Shown piece after piece: positions 7,823 to 16,355 of a stretch of 64,000 nucleotides of DNA. Each line of letters opens with the position of its first letter. The stretch's first letter is position 1. The position numbers and the translations under genes were made by a program. The stretch spans positions 124,001-188,000 of the forward strand of contig NZ_QETA01000004.1 in NCBI RefSeq assembly GCF_003123725.1. The letters run 5' to 3'. The notes beneath the pieces are model-generated. The model did not search any database. It was given only the letters and a program-made list of their open reading frames with translations, and was not told the origin of the DNA. The DNA is from Corticimicrobacter populi (lineage in GTDB: Bacteria; Pseudomonadota; Gammaproteobacteria; Burkholderiales; Burkholderiaceae_B).

Positions 7823-9631
7823 ATGTCCGTGATCCGCTTCTTCCGCCAGAATGGCTGGCTGCTGGTCGGCATGGCCCTGTTGGTGGCCTGCACGGCGCTG
7901 GCCGTCTGGCAGGTCGCCAGCCAGCGTGGCCTGGATGCGTTGCGCCAGGCCGGGCAGCACCGCCTTGAACTCTACGCTGCCAGCCTTGACCGGGCCATCG
8001 GGCAATACGCCTACCTGCCCGCTACACTTGAGCTTGAGCGCGATGTGCTCGACCTTGTGGCGCAAGAGCAGCCGCTGGGGGCCGGTGTCAGCCGTCGCCT
8101 TGAACGACTCAACCTGCGGGCCGGTACGCGCTCAATCTATCTGCTTGACCGGCATGGTCGTGTCGTGGCTACCAGCAACTGGAACCGTCCCGATAGCTAT
8201 ATGGGCGAGGATCTGTCCTACCGACCCTATTTTCTGGCGGCACGCCAGCGCAAGCCCGGTCGTTTTTTCGGCATTGGTTCGACCCGAGGAGAAAGCGGCT
8301 ATTACCTGTCGTCGCCCATCATGTCGGACGGAGAACTGGCGGGTGTGGCCGTGGTCAAGGTCGGGCTGGATCGGCTCGAGCAGTCGTGGGCGACTGTTGA
8401 GGTGCCGGTCATGGTGACTGATCGCAATGGCGTGGTCATTCTTTCCTCCGTGCCAGGCTGGAAGTTTGGTACGCGATTGCCTCTGGATGCAGCCCAGTAC
8501 AACGCGCTGCGGGACAGCCAGCAGTATGGAGCCGAAACCTTGCGGCCATTGCGGATGCCGGTGCAGAGCGCCCTTGATGACGCTGCTGCCTTGCTGCAGG
8601 TGTCCATGCCGCAGGAGGGGGCGGGCGACATCCGTTCTGCCGATGGCGTATTTCTTGCCCAGGATGCGGCCTTCGGCGATACCGGCTGGACGCTGACCGT
8701 GCTTTCACCAGCTGCACCGGTACTGTTCCTGGCACGTGTCCAGGCAGCACTGGCGGCACTGGCCGTTGCGTGTCTGTGCATTTTGCTGGTGATCTGGCGC
8801 ATGCGGCGTCGGCAGTTGCAGGATCGCCTGGAGGCGCGCGAAGCATTGCAGCGGGCGCATGATGAACTGGAGCGCAAGGTCGAGGAGCGTACCCGCACGC
8901 TCAAGGAGGCTCAGGATGAATTGGTCCATGCCGGCAAGCTGGCCATGATCGGCCAATTGTCTACCGGACTGGCCCACGAACTGAACCAGCCCTTGACGGC
9001 GCTGCGAACCCTGGCCGGCAATACGGTCAAGTTCATGGCGCGCGGCGAGCTGGGCACGGCGCAGGATAATCTGGAGCGGATCGGTACACTGGTCGATGGC
9101 ATGGGGGCACTCACCGGGCAACTCAAGCAGTTTGCCCGCAAGTCGTCGGGCACGCCCGGCGAGGCGTCTGTCGGGCGTGCCATTGAGCATGCATTGCTGC
9201 TGCTGGATCAGCGCCTGCGCCAGGCCGGAGCCCAGGTGCGCGTGACACTCGAGGATGATGCCCTCGCGGTGCGTTGTGATCCCAATCGGCTGGAACAGGT
9301 TCTGATCAATCTGGTGGCCAATGCTCTGGATGCTGCAGCCGCAGCGCCTGCGCCCATGGTTGCGCTGAATGCGTGTCGCCGTGGCAGGCAGTGCATCATT
9401 GCCGTGCGCGACAACGGTCTGGGATTGCCCGAGCCGGTGCGGGAGCGTCTGTTCGAACCGTTTTTCACGACCAAGGATGCGGGAGCCGGGCTGGGACTTG
9501 GGCTGGCCATTTCCATGGGCATCATCCGTGATTCGGGCGGCACCCTTGAGGGGGCCAACCATACTGACGGCGGTGCCGTCTTTACCATTCACCTTCCTGT
9601 TGCCGGAGCAGAAACATGTATCGAGGCCTGA
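7823..9631 (+). CDS. dctB: DctB/AauS-like sensor histidine kinase
   Basis: Membrane kinase of 602 residues. TM1 is near residues 12-32, followed by a periplasmic double-PDC-type sensor (about 35-300, including YRPYFLAARQRKPGRFFGIG), TM2 near 305-325 and a coiled linker. The DHp box GLAHELNQPLTAL has the phospho-acceptor at His385. The ATPase domain has NLVANALDAA, DNGLGLPE and LFEPFFTTK. The layout is that of DctB. It likely senses external dicarboxylate or acidic amino acid and phosphorylates the regulator at 9616, with which it overlaps by 16 bases. Confidence 0.88.
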   Translation: MSVIRFFRQNGWLLVGMALLVACTALAVWQVASQRGLDALRQAGQHRLELYAASLDRAIGQYAYLPATLELERDVLDLVAQEQPLGAGVSRRLERLNLRAGTRSIYLLDRHGRVVATSNWNRPDSYMGEDLSYRPYFLAARQRKPGRFFGIGSTRGESGYYLSSPIMSDGELAGVAVVKVGLDRLEQSWATVEVPVMVTDRNGVVILSSVPGWKFGTRLPLDAAQYNALRDSQQYGAETLRPLRMPVQSALDDAAALLQVSMPQEGAGDIRSADGVFLAQDAAFGDTGWTLTVLSPAAPVLFLARVQAALAALAVACLCILLVIWRMRRRQLQDRLEAREALQRAHDELERKVEERTRTLKEAQDELVHAGKLAMIGQLSTGLAHELNQPLTALRTLAGNTVKFMARGELGTAQDNLERIGTLVDGMGALTGQLKQFARKSSGTPGEASVGRAIEHALLLLDQRLRQAGAQVRVTLEDDALAVRCDPNRLEQVLINLVANALDAAAAAPAPMVALNACRRGRQCIIAVRDNGLGLPEPVRERLFEPFFTTKDAGAGLGLGLAISMGIIRDSGGTLEGANHTDGGAVFTIHLPVAGAETCIEA

Positions 9632-10947
9632 AAGTCCTGATCGTCGAGGACGATGCCAATGTGCGCCTGGGGTGTCAGCAGAGCCTGCAGCTCGAGGGGC
9701 TGGAGACGGAAGCCGTCGAAAGCGCAGAACTGGCCCTGCAACAGGTCGGCGAGGCGTTTCCCGGCATTGTGGTGACCGACATACGCCTGCCAGGGGCCGA
9801 TGGCATGACATTGCTGCAGGATCTGCTGGCGCTGGATCCGGATTTGCCGGTGGTGCTGATGACCGGGCATGGCGATGTATCGATGGCGGTCCAGGCGATG
9901 AAGCTGGGGGCGCACGATTTTATCGAAAAGCCTTTTGCGCCCGACTATCTGGTCGAGGTGGTACGTCGTGCGCTGGAGCGGCGCAAGCTGACCCTGGAAG
10001 TCCGTGAACTGCGCAATCGGCTACAGGATCGACAGGCGATAGAGACGCGCATACTGGGCGATTCTGCAGCCATGCAGACCGTGCGTCGGCTGATCCTCGA
10101 ATTGGGCGACAGTGCTGCGGATGTGCTGGTATTCGGGGAAACCGGAACGGGCAAGGAGCTGGCGGCGCGTTGCCTGCATGAGGCCAGTGATCGGCGCGAC
10201 GGCAATTTCGTGGCGATCAACTGCGGTGGCTTGCCTGATAACCTGTTCGACAGCGAGATGTTCGGGCACGAAGCCGGTGCCTTTACGGGGGCGGGCAAGC
10301 GTCGCATCGGCAAGATCGAGCATGCCCATGGCGGTACGCTGTTTCTCGACGAGGTCGAAAGCATGCCGATGGCCATGCAGGTCAAGCTGTTGCGTGTCTT
10401 GCAGGAGCGTACACTGGAGCGCCTGGGATCGAACGAGTCGATTCCGGTCGATTGCCGGGTGGTGGCGGCTACCAAAGTCGATCTGCAGGAGCTGGCGGAA
10501 CGCGGCCAGTTCCGGGCCGACCTCTACTACCGGCTCAGCGTGGTCACGCTGCCGCTGCCGCCCTTGCGCGAGCGGCGCGAGGATATCGGCCTGCTGTTCG
10601 AGCATTTTACCTTGCAGGCGGCGGCACGCCATGGCCGTCCGGTCCTGACTTCGGATCCGGAACGGTTGCGTCGCATGGTGGCCTGGCACTGGCCCGGCAA
10701 TGTGCGGGAATTGCGCAACGTGGCGGACCGCTGCGTGCTGGGCATGGAGGCGGGTTCACCAGGTCAGGCCGCCGCCGGAGAAAGCGGCAGCAAGCCGCTG
10801 GCTCAGGCTGTCGAGGCTTTCGAACGTGCGCTGATTGCCGAGGCGCTGCGTCGCAACGAGGGCAGCCTGACCCGCGCCAGCGCGGAACTTGGGATGCCCA
10901 AGACCACGCTGCACGACAAGATTCGCAAATACGGCCTGGCTGGCTGA
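9616..10947 (+). CDS. dctD: DctD/AauR-like sigma-54 response regulator
   Basis: Regulator of 443 residues. The receiver domain (about 5-120) has the phospho-acceptor Asp55 in VVTDIRLPG and the conserved Lys in FIEKPF. The AAA+ domain has Walker A GETGTGKE, the sigma-54 contact loop GAFTGA, Walker B GTLFLDEVE and R-finger region FRADLYYRL. A Fis-type helix-turn-helix closes the protein (LTRASAELGMPKTTLHDKIRKY). It should activate the sigma-54 promoter at 6314 from the palindromes at 6181-6226. Confidence 0.92.
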   Translation: MYRGLKVLIVEDDANVRLGCQQSLQLEGLETEAVESAELALQQVGEAFPGIVVTDIRLPGADGMTLLQDLLALDPDLPVVLMTGHGDVSMAVQAMKLGAHDFIEKPFAPDYLVEVVRRALERRKLTLEVRELRNRLQDRQAIETRILGDSAAMQTVRRLILELGDSAADVLVFGETGTGKELAARCLHEASDRRDGNFVAINCGGLPDNLFDSEMFGHEAGAFTGAGKRRIGKIEHAHGGTLFLDEVESMPMAMQVKLLRVLQERTLERLGSNESIPVDCRVVAATKVDLQELAERGQFRADLYYRLSVVTLPLPPLRERREDIGLLFEHFTLQAAARHGRPVLTSDPERLRRMVAWHWPGNVRELRNVADRCVLGMEAGSPGQAAAGESGSKPLAQAVEAFERALIAEALRRNEGSLTRASAELGMPKTTLHDKIRKYGLAG

Positions 10948-10953
10948 CGTTGC

Positions 10954-12249
10954 TTAGGCCGCGCTGGGAGCCGTCGAGCGGGCAGCAGCGCCGGTCTGCC
11001 CTGCATAGCGGACAATGGCCAGTCCTTCGGTGCTGATTTCCGGGCGTCGGCCGCTGACCAGGTCTGCAATCAGGCGGCCCGAACCGCAGGCCATGGTCCA
11101 GCCCAGCGTGCCGTGACCTGTGTTCAGGTATAGATTCGGATAGCGGGTGGTCCCGATGACCGGGGTGCTGTCGGGTGTCATGGGTCGCAGGCCGGTCCAG
11201 AATTCGGCGCGTGGCAAGTCGCCACCGGGGAACAGGTCAGCCGTCACCATTTCGAGCGTGGCACGGCGCTGCGGCTTGAGACGCAGGTCGTAGCCGCCGA
11301 GTTCGGCCATGCCGCCGACCCGGATACGTTTGTCGAAGCGGGTGACGGCGATCTTGTAGGTTTCGTCGAGCACCGTCGATTGCGGGGCGAGCGCCTCGTC
11401 GACCAGGGGGACGGTCAGTGAATAGCCCTTTACCGGGTAGACAGGCAGGTCCAGCCCAAGCGGTGCCAGCGCTGCCCGCGAGTAACTGCCGAAGGCCATG
11501 ACATAGCGGTCGGCGACCAGGGTCTGTCCGCCGACGCGCACACCGGCGATCCGGCCACCTTCGACCAGGATGCCGTCGATTTCCTGGCCGAAACGGAAGT
11601 CCACGCCCTCGGCCTGGGCCCGTGCCGCCAGCCCCTGGGTAAAACGGTGGCAGTCGCCGGTTTCATCATTGGGTAGGCGCAGGCCGCCGGTCAGGCGGTC
11701 GCGAGCCTGGGCCAGGGCGGGTTCGACGCGAGCCAACTGGTCGCGATCCAGCAACTCATAGGGCACACCGCATTGCCGCAGCACGTCAATGTCACGCCCG
11801 ACGGCATCGATCTGGGCCTGGGTGCGGAACAGTTGCAGCGTGCCGCCGGTGCGCTGCTCGTACTGGATGCCGGTTTCGGCACGCAGTTGCTGCAGGCAGG
11901 TGCGGCTGTATTCGGCCACACGCATCATGCGTTCCTTGTTGACGGCATAGCGCTCGGCCGAACAGTTGCGCAGCATCTGTGCCATCCAGCGCAACTGGAA
12001 CAGGCTGCCATCGAGCCGGATGGCCAGCGGGGCATGCTTCTGGAACATCCACTTGAGTGCCTTGAGCGGGATGCCCGGTGCGGCCCACGGCGTGGAATAG
12101 CCTGGGGATACCTGGCCGGCGTTGGCATAGCTGGTTTCGAGCGCGGCACCATCCTGGCGATCGATCACCGTGACCTGCATGCCGGCGCGGGACAGATACC
12201 AGGCACTGGTGACGCCGATCACGCCGCTGCCGAGAACCAAGACTTTCAT
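10954..12249 (-). CDS. dadA: D-amino-acid dehydrogenase DadA
   Basis: FAD flavoprotein of 431 residues, the usual DadA length (about 432). [19 protein letters not shown] is the FAD motif; [50 protein letters not shown] and [17 protein letters not shown] are classic DadA signatures. It oxidatively deaminates D-amino acids such as D-alanine at the inner membrane. It is convergent with and almost abuts dctD (6-base gap), and divergent from the BLUF-EAL gene. Confidence 0.92.
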   Translation of the reverse strand: MKVLVLGSGVIGVTSAWYLSRAGMQVTVIDRQDGAALETSYANAGQVSPGYSTPWAAPGIPLKALKWMFQKHAPLAIRLDGSLFQLRWMAQMLRNCSAERYAVNKERMMRVAEYSRTCLQQLRAETGIQYEQRTGGTLQLFRTQAQIDAVGRDIDVLRQCGVPYELLDRDQLARVEPALAQARDRLTGGLRLPNDETGDCHRFTQGLAARAQAEGVDFRFGQEIDGILVEGGRIAGVRVGGQTLVADRYVMAFGSYSRAALAPLGLDLPVYPVKGYSLTVPLVDEALAPQSTVLDETYKIAVTRFDKRIRVGGMAELGGYDLRLKPQRRATLEMVTADLFPGGDLPRAEFWTGLRPMTPDSTPVIGTTRYPNLYLNTGHGTLGWTMACGSGRLIADLVSGRRPEISTEGLAIVRYAGQTGAAARSTAPSAA

Positions 12250-12446
12250 TGAAAACCCCTGAGTTTGTTTTGTATTTTTCTATTCTATTGAGAGATAGCC
12301 AGGGTTTTTCACTAAAAACATCGGTTTGCCTCGATCTTTTCCGGATTTTTTGTGAGGTCTTGATCATGCAGAAGTGGAATGTCGTGTCACAATGCGCGGC
12401 AGGAGCGGAAAGAATGTTTTCGCTGTTTCCGGAGGGTGTCTCGCCG

Positions 12447-13670
12447 ATGCTGTCGAACCTTGTTTATCGAAGCCGCGCACGGGTCGATCTGACCCATGAT
12501 GACCTCGTCCATATCGAACGCAGTGCCCGCGAGCGCAATGAGGATCTCGGGGTAACTGGCGTGCTGCTGTTTGACGGCTCGTATTTCTGTCAGTTCCTGG
12601 AGGGGCCGGAGGCCGTGGTCCGGGACGTATATGCCCTGGTTCGCAATAGCCGGCTGCATCATCGCGTTGTCACGCTGCTTGAAGACTATGCTCCCAGACG
12701 TCGTTTTGCCGACTGGGGCATGCGGTTGCTCAATGTCCGGGCCTCTCCCCAGGAACAGATCGTATCGGCCCTGCATGGTGCATTGAAACCAGGCGTGGAC
12801 CTGCCGCGCGATGATCGCGCCTTCAGGCTGATCCGGGCCTTTGCCGCAGGTCGCTGGCGCGATCATGCCATGGATGGCGATGATCCGGCCCGCTGGACTT
12901 TTCGTGCCGATCCGGCTTCTGTCATCCATGCGCCTCCCCCCCTGGCGTCGGATACCTGTCAGTTCGCGTTGCAGCCTATCGTGGATACGACTGCAGGCCG
13001 GATCTCTTCACTGGAGGCGTTGATGCGCGGCCCCACGGGAGGATCGCCCCAGTCCTGTTTCGAGGCGCTCTCTCCAGAGCAGTATCACCGGTTCGACCTG
13101 GAGGCCAAATGCCATGCGTTCGAACTGGTTGCCCGCATGGGTGGAATTGGCAAGAGCAAGCTGTCCATCAACCTGCTGCCGATGTCCCTGGTGCGCGTGC
13201 CGGATGCGGTGGATTATCTGCTTGATCAGATTGCCCGGCATGGCCTGACACCCGAACGGGTGATTCTCGAAATCACGGAAGAAGAGGCCATCTCGCATTT
13301 CGACCTCTTTCAGACTGCCCTGAAGCGGCTGCGTGCGCATGGCGTCAGCCTGGCCATCGATGATTTTGGCGCGGGTTTTGCGGGGCTGTCACTCCTGTCG
13401 CGCTTTCAGCCCGACAAGCTGAAGATCGATCGGCAGATCGTCCAGGGGATCCATGCCGATGGCCCGCGCCAGGCCATTGTCAGGGCGATTATCAGTTGCT
13501 GCAGTGCGCTGGGTATCACCATCGTGGCCGAAGGCGTCGAGACGCCGGAGGAATGGTCCTGGCTGCAGGCTGCCGGCATCGACCTGTTCCAGGGCTTTTT
13601 GTTTGCGCGGCCGATGCTCAACGGGATTCCGGCCGTGAATTGGCCGGTGCCGGTTGCCGAAACACACTGA
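12447..13670 (+). CDS. BLUF-EAL blue-light-responsive c-di-GMP phosphodiesterase
   Basis: Protein of 407 residues, close to Klebsiella BlrP1 (BLUF-EAL, about 405). BLUF domain about 3-95: flavin-switch Tyr7, Asn31 and Gln49 are present, with Trp90 and Met92 in FADWGM. A linker leads to an EAL domain (about 170-395): the EAL triplet is at 190-192, metal and catalytic residues Asn242, Glu275, Asp305-Asp306, Lys326 and Glu362 are in place, and FQGF is at 381-384. It should bind FAD, sense blue light and hydrolyse c-di-GMP. I chose ATG 12447, 10 bases after GGAGGG; in-frame ATGs at 12366 and 12414 are alternatives. Confidence 0.93.
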   Translation: MLSNLVYRSRARVDLTHDDLVHIERSARERNEDLGVTGVLLFDGSYFCQFLEGPEAVVRDVYALVRNSRLHHRVVTLLEDYAPRRRFADWGMRLLNVRASPQEQIVSALHGALKPGVDLPRDDRAFRLIRAFAAGRWRDHAMDGDDPARWTFRADPASVIHAPPPLASDTCQFALQPIVDTTAGRISSLEALMRGPTGGSPQSCFEALSPEQYHRFDLEAKCHAFELVARMGGIGKSKLSINLLPMSLVRVPDAVDYLLDQIARHGLTPERVILEITEEEAISHFDLFQTALKRLRAHGVSLAIDDFGAGFAGLSLLSRFQPDKLKIDRQIVQGIHADGPRQAIVRAIISCCSALGITIVAEGVETPEEWSWLQAAGIDLFQGFLFARPMLNGIPAVNWPVPVAETH

Positions 13671-13674
13671 CACA

Positions 13675-13706
13675 AGCCAGGTCTGCGTCAGCGTGCGGAC
13701 CTGGCT
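13675..13706. terminator. stem-loop between convergent genes (possible bidirectional terminator)
   Basis: AGCCAGGTC (13675-13683) and GACCTGGCT (13698-13706) form a perfect 9-bp stem with a 14-base loop between the BLUF-EAL gene and the minus-strand aminotransferase. It lacks a T-run, so termination is inferred mainly from position. Confidence 0.5.
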
Positions 13707-13729
13707 GAGCGTGATCAGGTCATATCGGC

Positions 13730-15109
13730 TCAGTCGAGTCGGGCCAGCACCTCGCCCACGGCATCGAAGAGTCGATCCAGCTCGACGGGCGTGCTGGTGA
13801 AGGTGGGGCCGAACTGCAGCGTATCGCCGCCGAAACGGACATAAAAGCCTTTTTCCCACAGTGCCAGGCCTGCCTCGAAGGGCCGGATGGCAGCGTTGCC
13901 GTCGCGAGGTGCAAGCTGGATGGCTCCGGCCAGACCGCAGTTGCGGATATCGACGATGTGTTGCGAGGCACCGCGCAGGCCGTGCAGCGTCTGCTCGAAA
14001 TGTGGTGCCAGGGCGGCGGAGCGCTCGATCAGGTGATCGCGCTGCAGCAGATCCAGCGTCGCCAGGCCGGCCGCGCAGGCCACGGGGTGGGCAGAGTATG
14101 TGTAGCCGTGACCGAACTCGACCATGTAGTCGGGCGTGTCCTGCGCCATGAAGGTGCGGTAGATTTCGCGGGAAGCGATGACCGCGCCCATCGGAATCGC
14201 GCCGTTGGTGACCTGCTTGGCCACGTTCATGATGTCCGGCGTTACGCCGGACCATTCGGCGGCACTGGCCTTGCCCAGCCGGCCAAAAGCGGTAATGACT
14301 TCGTCGAAGATCAGCAGGATGCCATGTGTGTCGCAGATCTCGCGCAGGCGTTGCAGATAGCCTTGTGGCGGCACGATTACACCAGCCGAGCCGGACATCG
14401 GTTCGACGATGACGGCGGCGATGTTGGAGGCATCGTGCAGCTCGATCAGCTTGAGCAGTTCATCGGCCAGCGCCACGCCGCCGGTCGCCGCCTGGCCCCG
14501 CGTAAAGGCGCAGTCTGCCTGCAGGGTATGCGGCAAGTGATCTACGTCCATCAGGGTGCCGAACATCTTGCGGTTGCCGCCGATGCCACCCAGGCTGGTG
14601 CCGGCCACGTTGACGCCGTGATAGCCGCGGGCACGACCGATCAGGCGGGTCTTGGCAGGCAGGCCTTTCAGTCGCCAGTAGGCGCGGGCCATCTTGATGG
14701 CGGTGTCGGCGCACTCCGAACCCGAGTTGGTATAGAACACATGGTCGAGCGTGCCCGGCATCATGGCAGCGATGCGGTCGGCCAATTGAAACGACAGCGG
14801 GTGGCCGAACTGGAAGGCGGGCGAATAGTCGAGCGTACCGAGCTGGCGTGCCACAGCCTCCTGTATCTCGCTGCGACAGTGGCCGGCACCGCAGGTCCAG
14901 AGGCCGGACAGGCCATCGAATACCCGGCGACCCCGGTCGTCGATCAGCCAGTTGCCTTCGGCCCCGACGATCAGGCGAGGATCCCGGTGGAAGTTGCGGT
15001 TGGCGCTGAAGGGCATCCAGTGCGCTTCGAGATTGAGCGAGGGGGCAGACGCAGGCTGGTTGGCCGCCCGCGACGGGGCGACAGAGGGCGTGGACAGCGA
15101 TTGCAGCAT
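13730..15109 (-). CDS. omega-amino acid (beta-alanine)--pyruvate aminotransferase
   Basis: Class III PLP aminotransferase of about 459 residues. Visible motifs: HWMPFSANRNF at the start, TNSGSECADTAIKMARAYW, YHGVNVAGTSLGGI, LIFDEVITAFGRLG (Asp binding the PLP ring) and AKQVTNGAIPMGAV with the PLP-binding lysine. The pattern matches beta-alanine:pyruvate transaminases, giving malonate semialdehyde and alanine. MmsA at 53540 could take the semialdehyde on to acetyl-CoA. ATG 15109 has AAGGA eight bases upstream; ATG 15151 adds 14 residues without a good ribosome site. A LysR gene is divergent. Confidence 0.88.
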   Translation of the reverse strand: MLQSLSTPSVAPSRAANQPASAPSLNLEAHWMPFSANRNFHRDPRLIVGAEGNWLIDDRGRRVFDGLSGLWTCGAGHCRSEIQEAVARQLGTLDYSPAFQFGHPLSFQLADRIAAMMPGTLDHVFYTNSGSECADTAIKMARAYWRLKGLPAKTRLIGRARGYHGVNVAGTSLGGIGGNRKMFGTLMDVDHLPHTLQADCAFTRGQAATGGVALADELLKLIELHDASNIAAVIVEPMSGSAGVIVPPQGYLQRLREICDTHGILLIFDEVITAFGRLGKASAAEWSGVTPDIMNVAKQVTNGAIPMGAVIASREIYRTFMAQDTPDYMVEFGHGYTYSAHPVACAAGLATLDLLQRDHLIERSAALAPHFEQTLHGLRGASQHIVDIRNCGLAGAIQLAPRDGNAAIRPFEAGLALWEKGFYVRFGGDTLQFGPTFTSTPVELDRLFDAVGEVLARLD

Positions 15110-15174
15110 GACCGGGTTCCTTGGGAGTGAGAGGCTGTTGGTATGTGCCATTATGGGTCGGCATTAACGAAAGT

Positions 15175-15190
15175 AGAATATCAATATTCT
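15175..15190. promoter_or_regulatory. palindrome in the aminotransferase/LysR intergenic region
   Basis: AGAATAT-CA-ATATTCT is a perfect 7-bp-arm dyad. It overlaps a second dyad CAATA-TTCT-TATTG (15182-15195). The location between divergent LysR and target genes suggests a LysR-type binding site. Confidence 0.5.
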
Positions 15191-15217
15191 TATTGTTGAT
15201 TATTGAAAGACTCACGT

Positions 15218-16120
15218 ATGAAAAAAGCGACCCTGGCCCAGATGACGGATTTCGATCTTCGCCTGTTGCGTGTCTTCAAGACCGTGGCGGAGGCCGGCAG
15301 CTTCACGGCAGCGGAAAGCATGCTCGGGATCACCCGTTCGGCCATCAGCCTGCACATGGGGGACCTGGAGACGCGTTTGGGCATGCGCCTGTGCCAGCGA
15401 GGTCGGGCCGGTTTTGCATTGACCGACCAGGGGCGGGAGGTGCTGCGCGCCAGCGAGACCGTACTGGCTGCGATCGAGGGTTTCCGGAGCGAGGTCAACC
15501 AGTTGCACCAGGCCTTGCGTGGGGATCTCAACATCGGCCTGATGAACAATCTGGTCACGCTGCCCAAGGTGCGCATCACGACGGCGTTGACGCAGATCCA
15601 TCGCCAGAGCCAGGGGGGCGTGCGCATCAATATCAGCATGAGCACCCCTGGCGAAATCGAGCGTGGCGTGCTGGATGGGCGGCTGCACGTGGGGGCACTG
15701 CCGTTGATCAATTCTTTGTCCGGGCTGGAATACACCCCGCTGTACGACGAGCGTTCCTTCCTGTACTGCAGCCGTCAGCATCCTCTGTTTGCCCAGGCAG
15801 AGACGGTGGATGTCGAGACGCTGCGTCAGGCCAGCGCGGTGGCACCCAGCTATCGGATGAGTGCAGAGGCGGCAGCCTTGCACAGGGACCTCGACTGTGC
15901 GGCCACGGCGACCGATCGAGAAGCCATTGCTTTCCTGATTCTGACCGGGGAGTACATCGGTTTTCTGCCTGATCACGTGGCGGCCGCCTGGGTCGGGCAG
16001 GGGCAGATGGTGGCACTGGCACCGGACCGCATGCAGTTCAGCGTGACACTGGGCGTGGCGACGCGCAAGGGACGCAGGCAAAGCCTGATTGTGGATCGTT
16101 TCCTTGAGGCGCTGTCCTGA
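15218..16120 (+). CDS. LysR-family transcriptional regulator
   Basis: Regulator of 300 residues. N-terminal winged helix (DLRLLRVFKTVAEAGSFTAAE, then SAISLHMGDLETRLGMRLCQR) and a C-terminal periplasmic-binding-like effector domain from about residue 90. It is divergent from the omega-amino-acid aminotransferase and likely controls it in response to beta-alanine or a related omega-amino acid (inference). ATG 15218 is preferred; an in-frame TTG at 15203 is upstream. It is followed by a strong terminator at 16235. Confidence 0.88.
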   Translation: MKKATLAQMTDFDLRLLRVFKTVAEAGSFTAAESMLGITRSAISLHMGDLETRLGMRLCQRGRAGFALTDQGREVLRASETVLAAIEGFRSEVNQLHQALRGDLNIGLMNNLVTLPKVRITTALTQIHRQSQGGVRINISMSTPGEIERGVLDGRLHVGALPLINSLSGLEYTPLYDERSFLYCSRQHPLFAQAETVDVETLRQASAVAPSYRMSAEAAALHRDLDCAATATDREAIAFLILTGEYIGFLPDHVAAAWVGQGQMVALAPDRMQFSVTLGVATRKGRRQSLIVDRFLEALS

Positions 16121-16234
16121 CATGGTCAGGGAACTATCCATTAACCCTGCTGTCTATAGGATAATTCTAGTGGTTGCCCGGAACACAGCATAAACTAGCA
16201 GGTTTTCGGTCGCCGACGTGCGGCCGATCCACAC

Positions 16235-16266
16235 AGGAAGCCCTTGGGCTTCCTGTTGTTTTTTGT
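16235..16266 (+). terminator. intrinsic terminator upstream of the formate dehydrogenase operon
   Basis: AGGAAGCC (16235-16242), loop CTTG and GGCTTCCT (16247-16254), then GTTGTTTTTTGTT. It is one of the best intrinsic terminators in the window. It ends either the LysR transcript (stop at 16120) or a short RNA starting near 16170. A GGTCGC/GCGGCC hairpin (one G-U pair) lies just upstream near 16208-16225. Confidence 0.8.
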
Positions 16267-16271
16267 TCGCC

Positions 16272-16341
16272 TGGAAGGTGGAGTGAGAATCCTTCCAATT
16301 GCGCCTGTTAATCCAACGCCTCTGCAGTGGTGAGAGAGGCG
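16272..16341 (+). promoter_or_regulatory. two leader hairpins before the formate dehydrogenase gene
   Basis: TGGAAGG (16272-16278) pairs with CCTTCCA (16291-16297), and CGCCTCT (16317-16323) pairs with AGAGGCG (16335-16341). The second ends 14 bases before the ATG. They may be operators or translational control structures. I could not match them to a known riboswitch. Confidence 0.4.
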
Positions 16342-16355
16342 GTTTGACAATATAG

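Noticed and set aside
6248-8065. 605-codon open frame on the minus strand across the symporter and kinase genes
   Set aside because: It is antisense to two clear families, is rich in His/Gln/Arg as expected for a shadow frame, and has no domain or ribosome site.
16121-16355. Molybdenum-cofactor (Moco) riboswitch in the fdn leader
   Set aside because: Hairpins are present but I could not fit them to the Moco RNA architecture; kept only as an unnamed structured leader.
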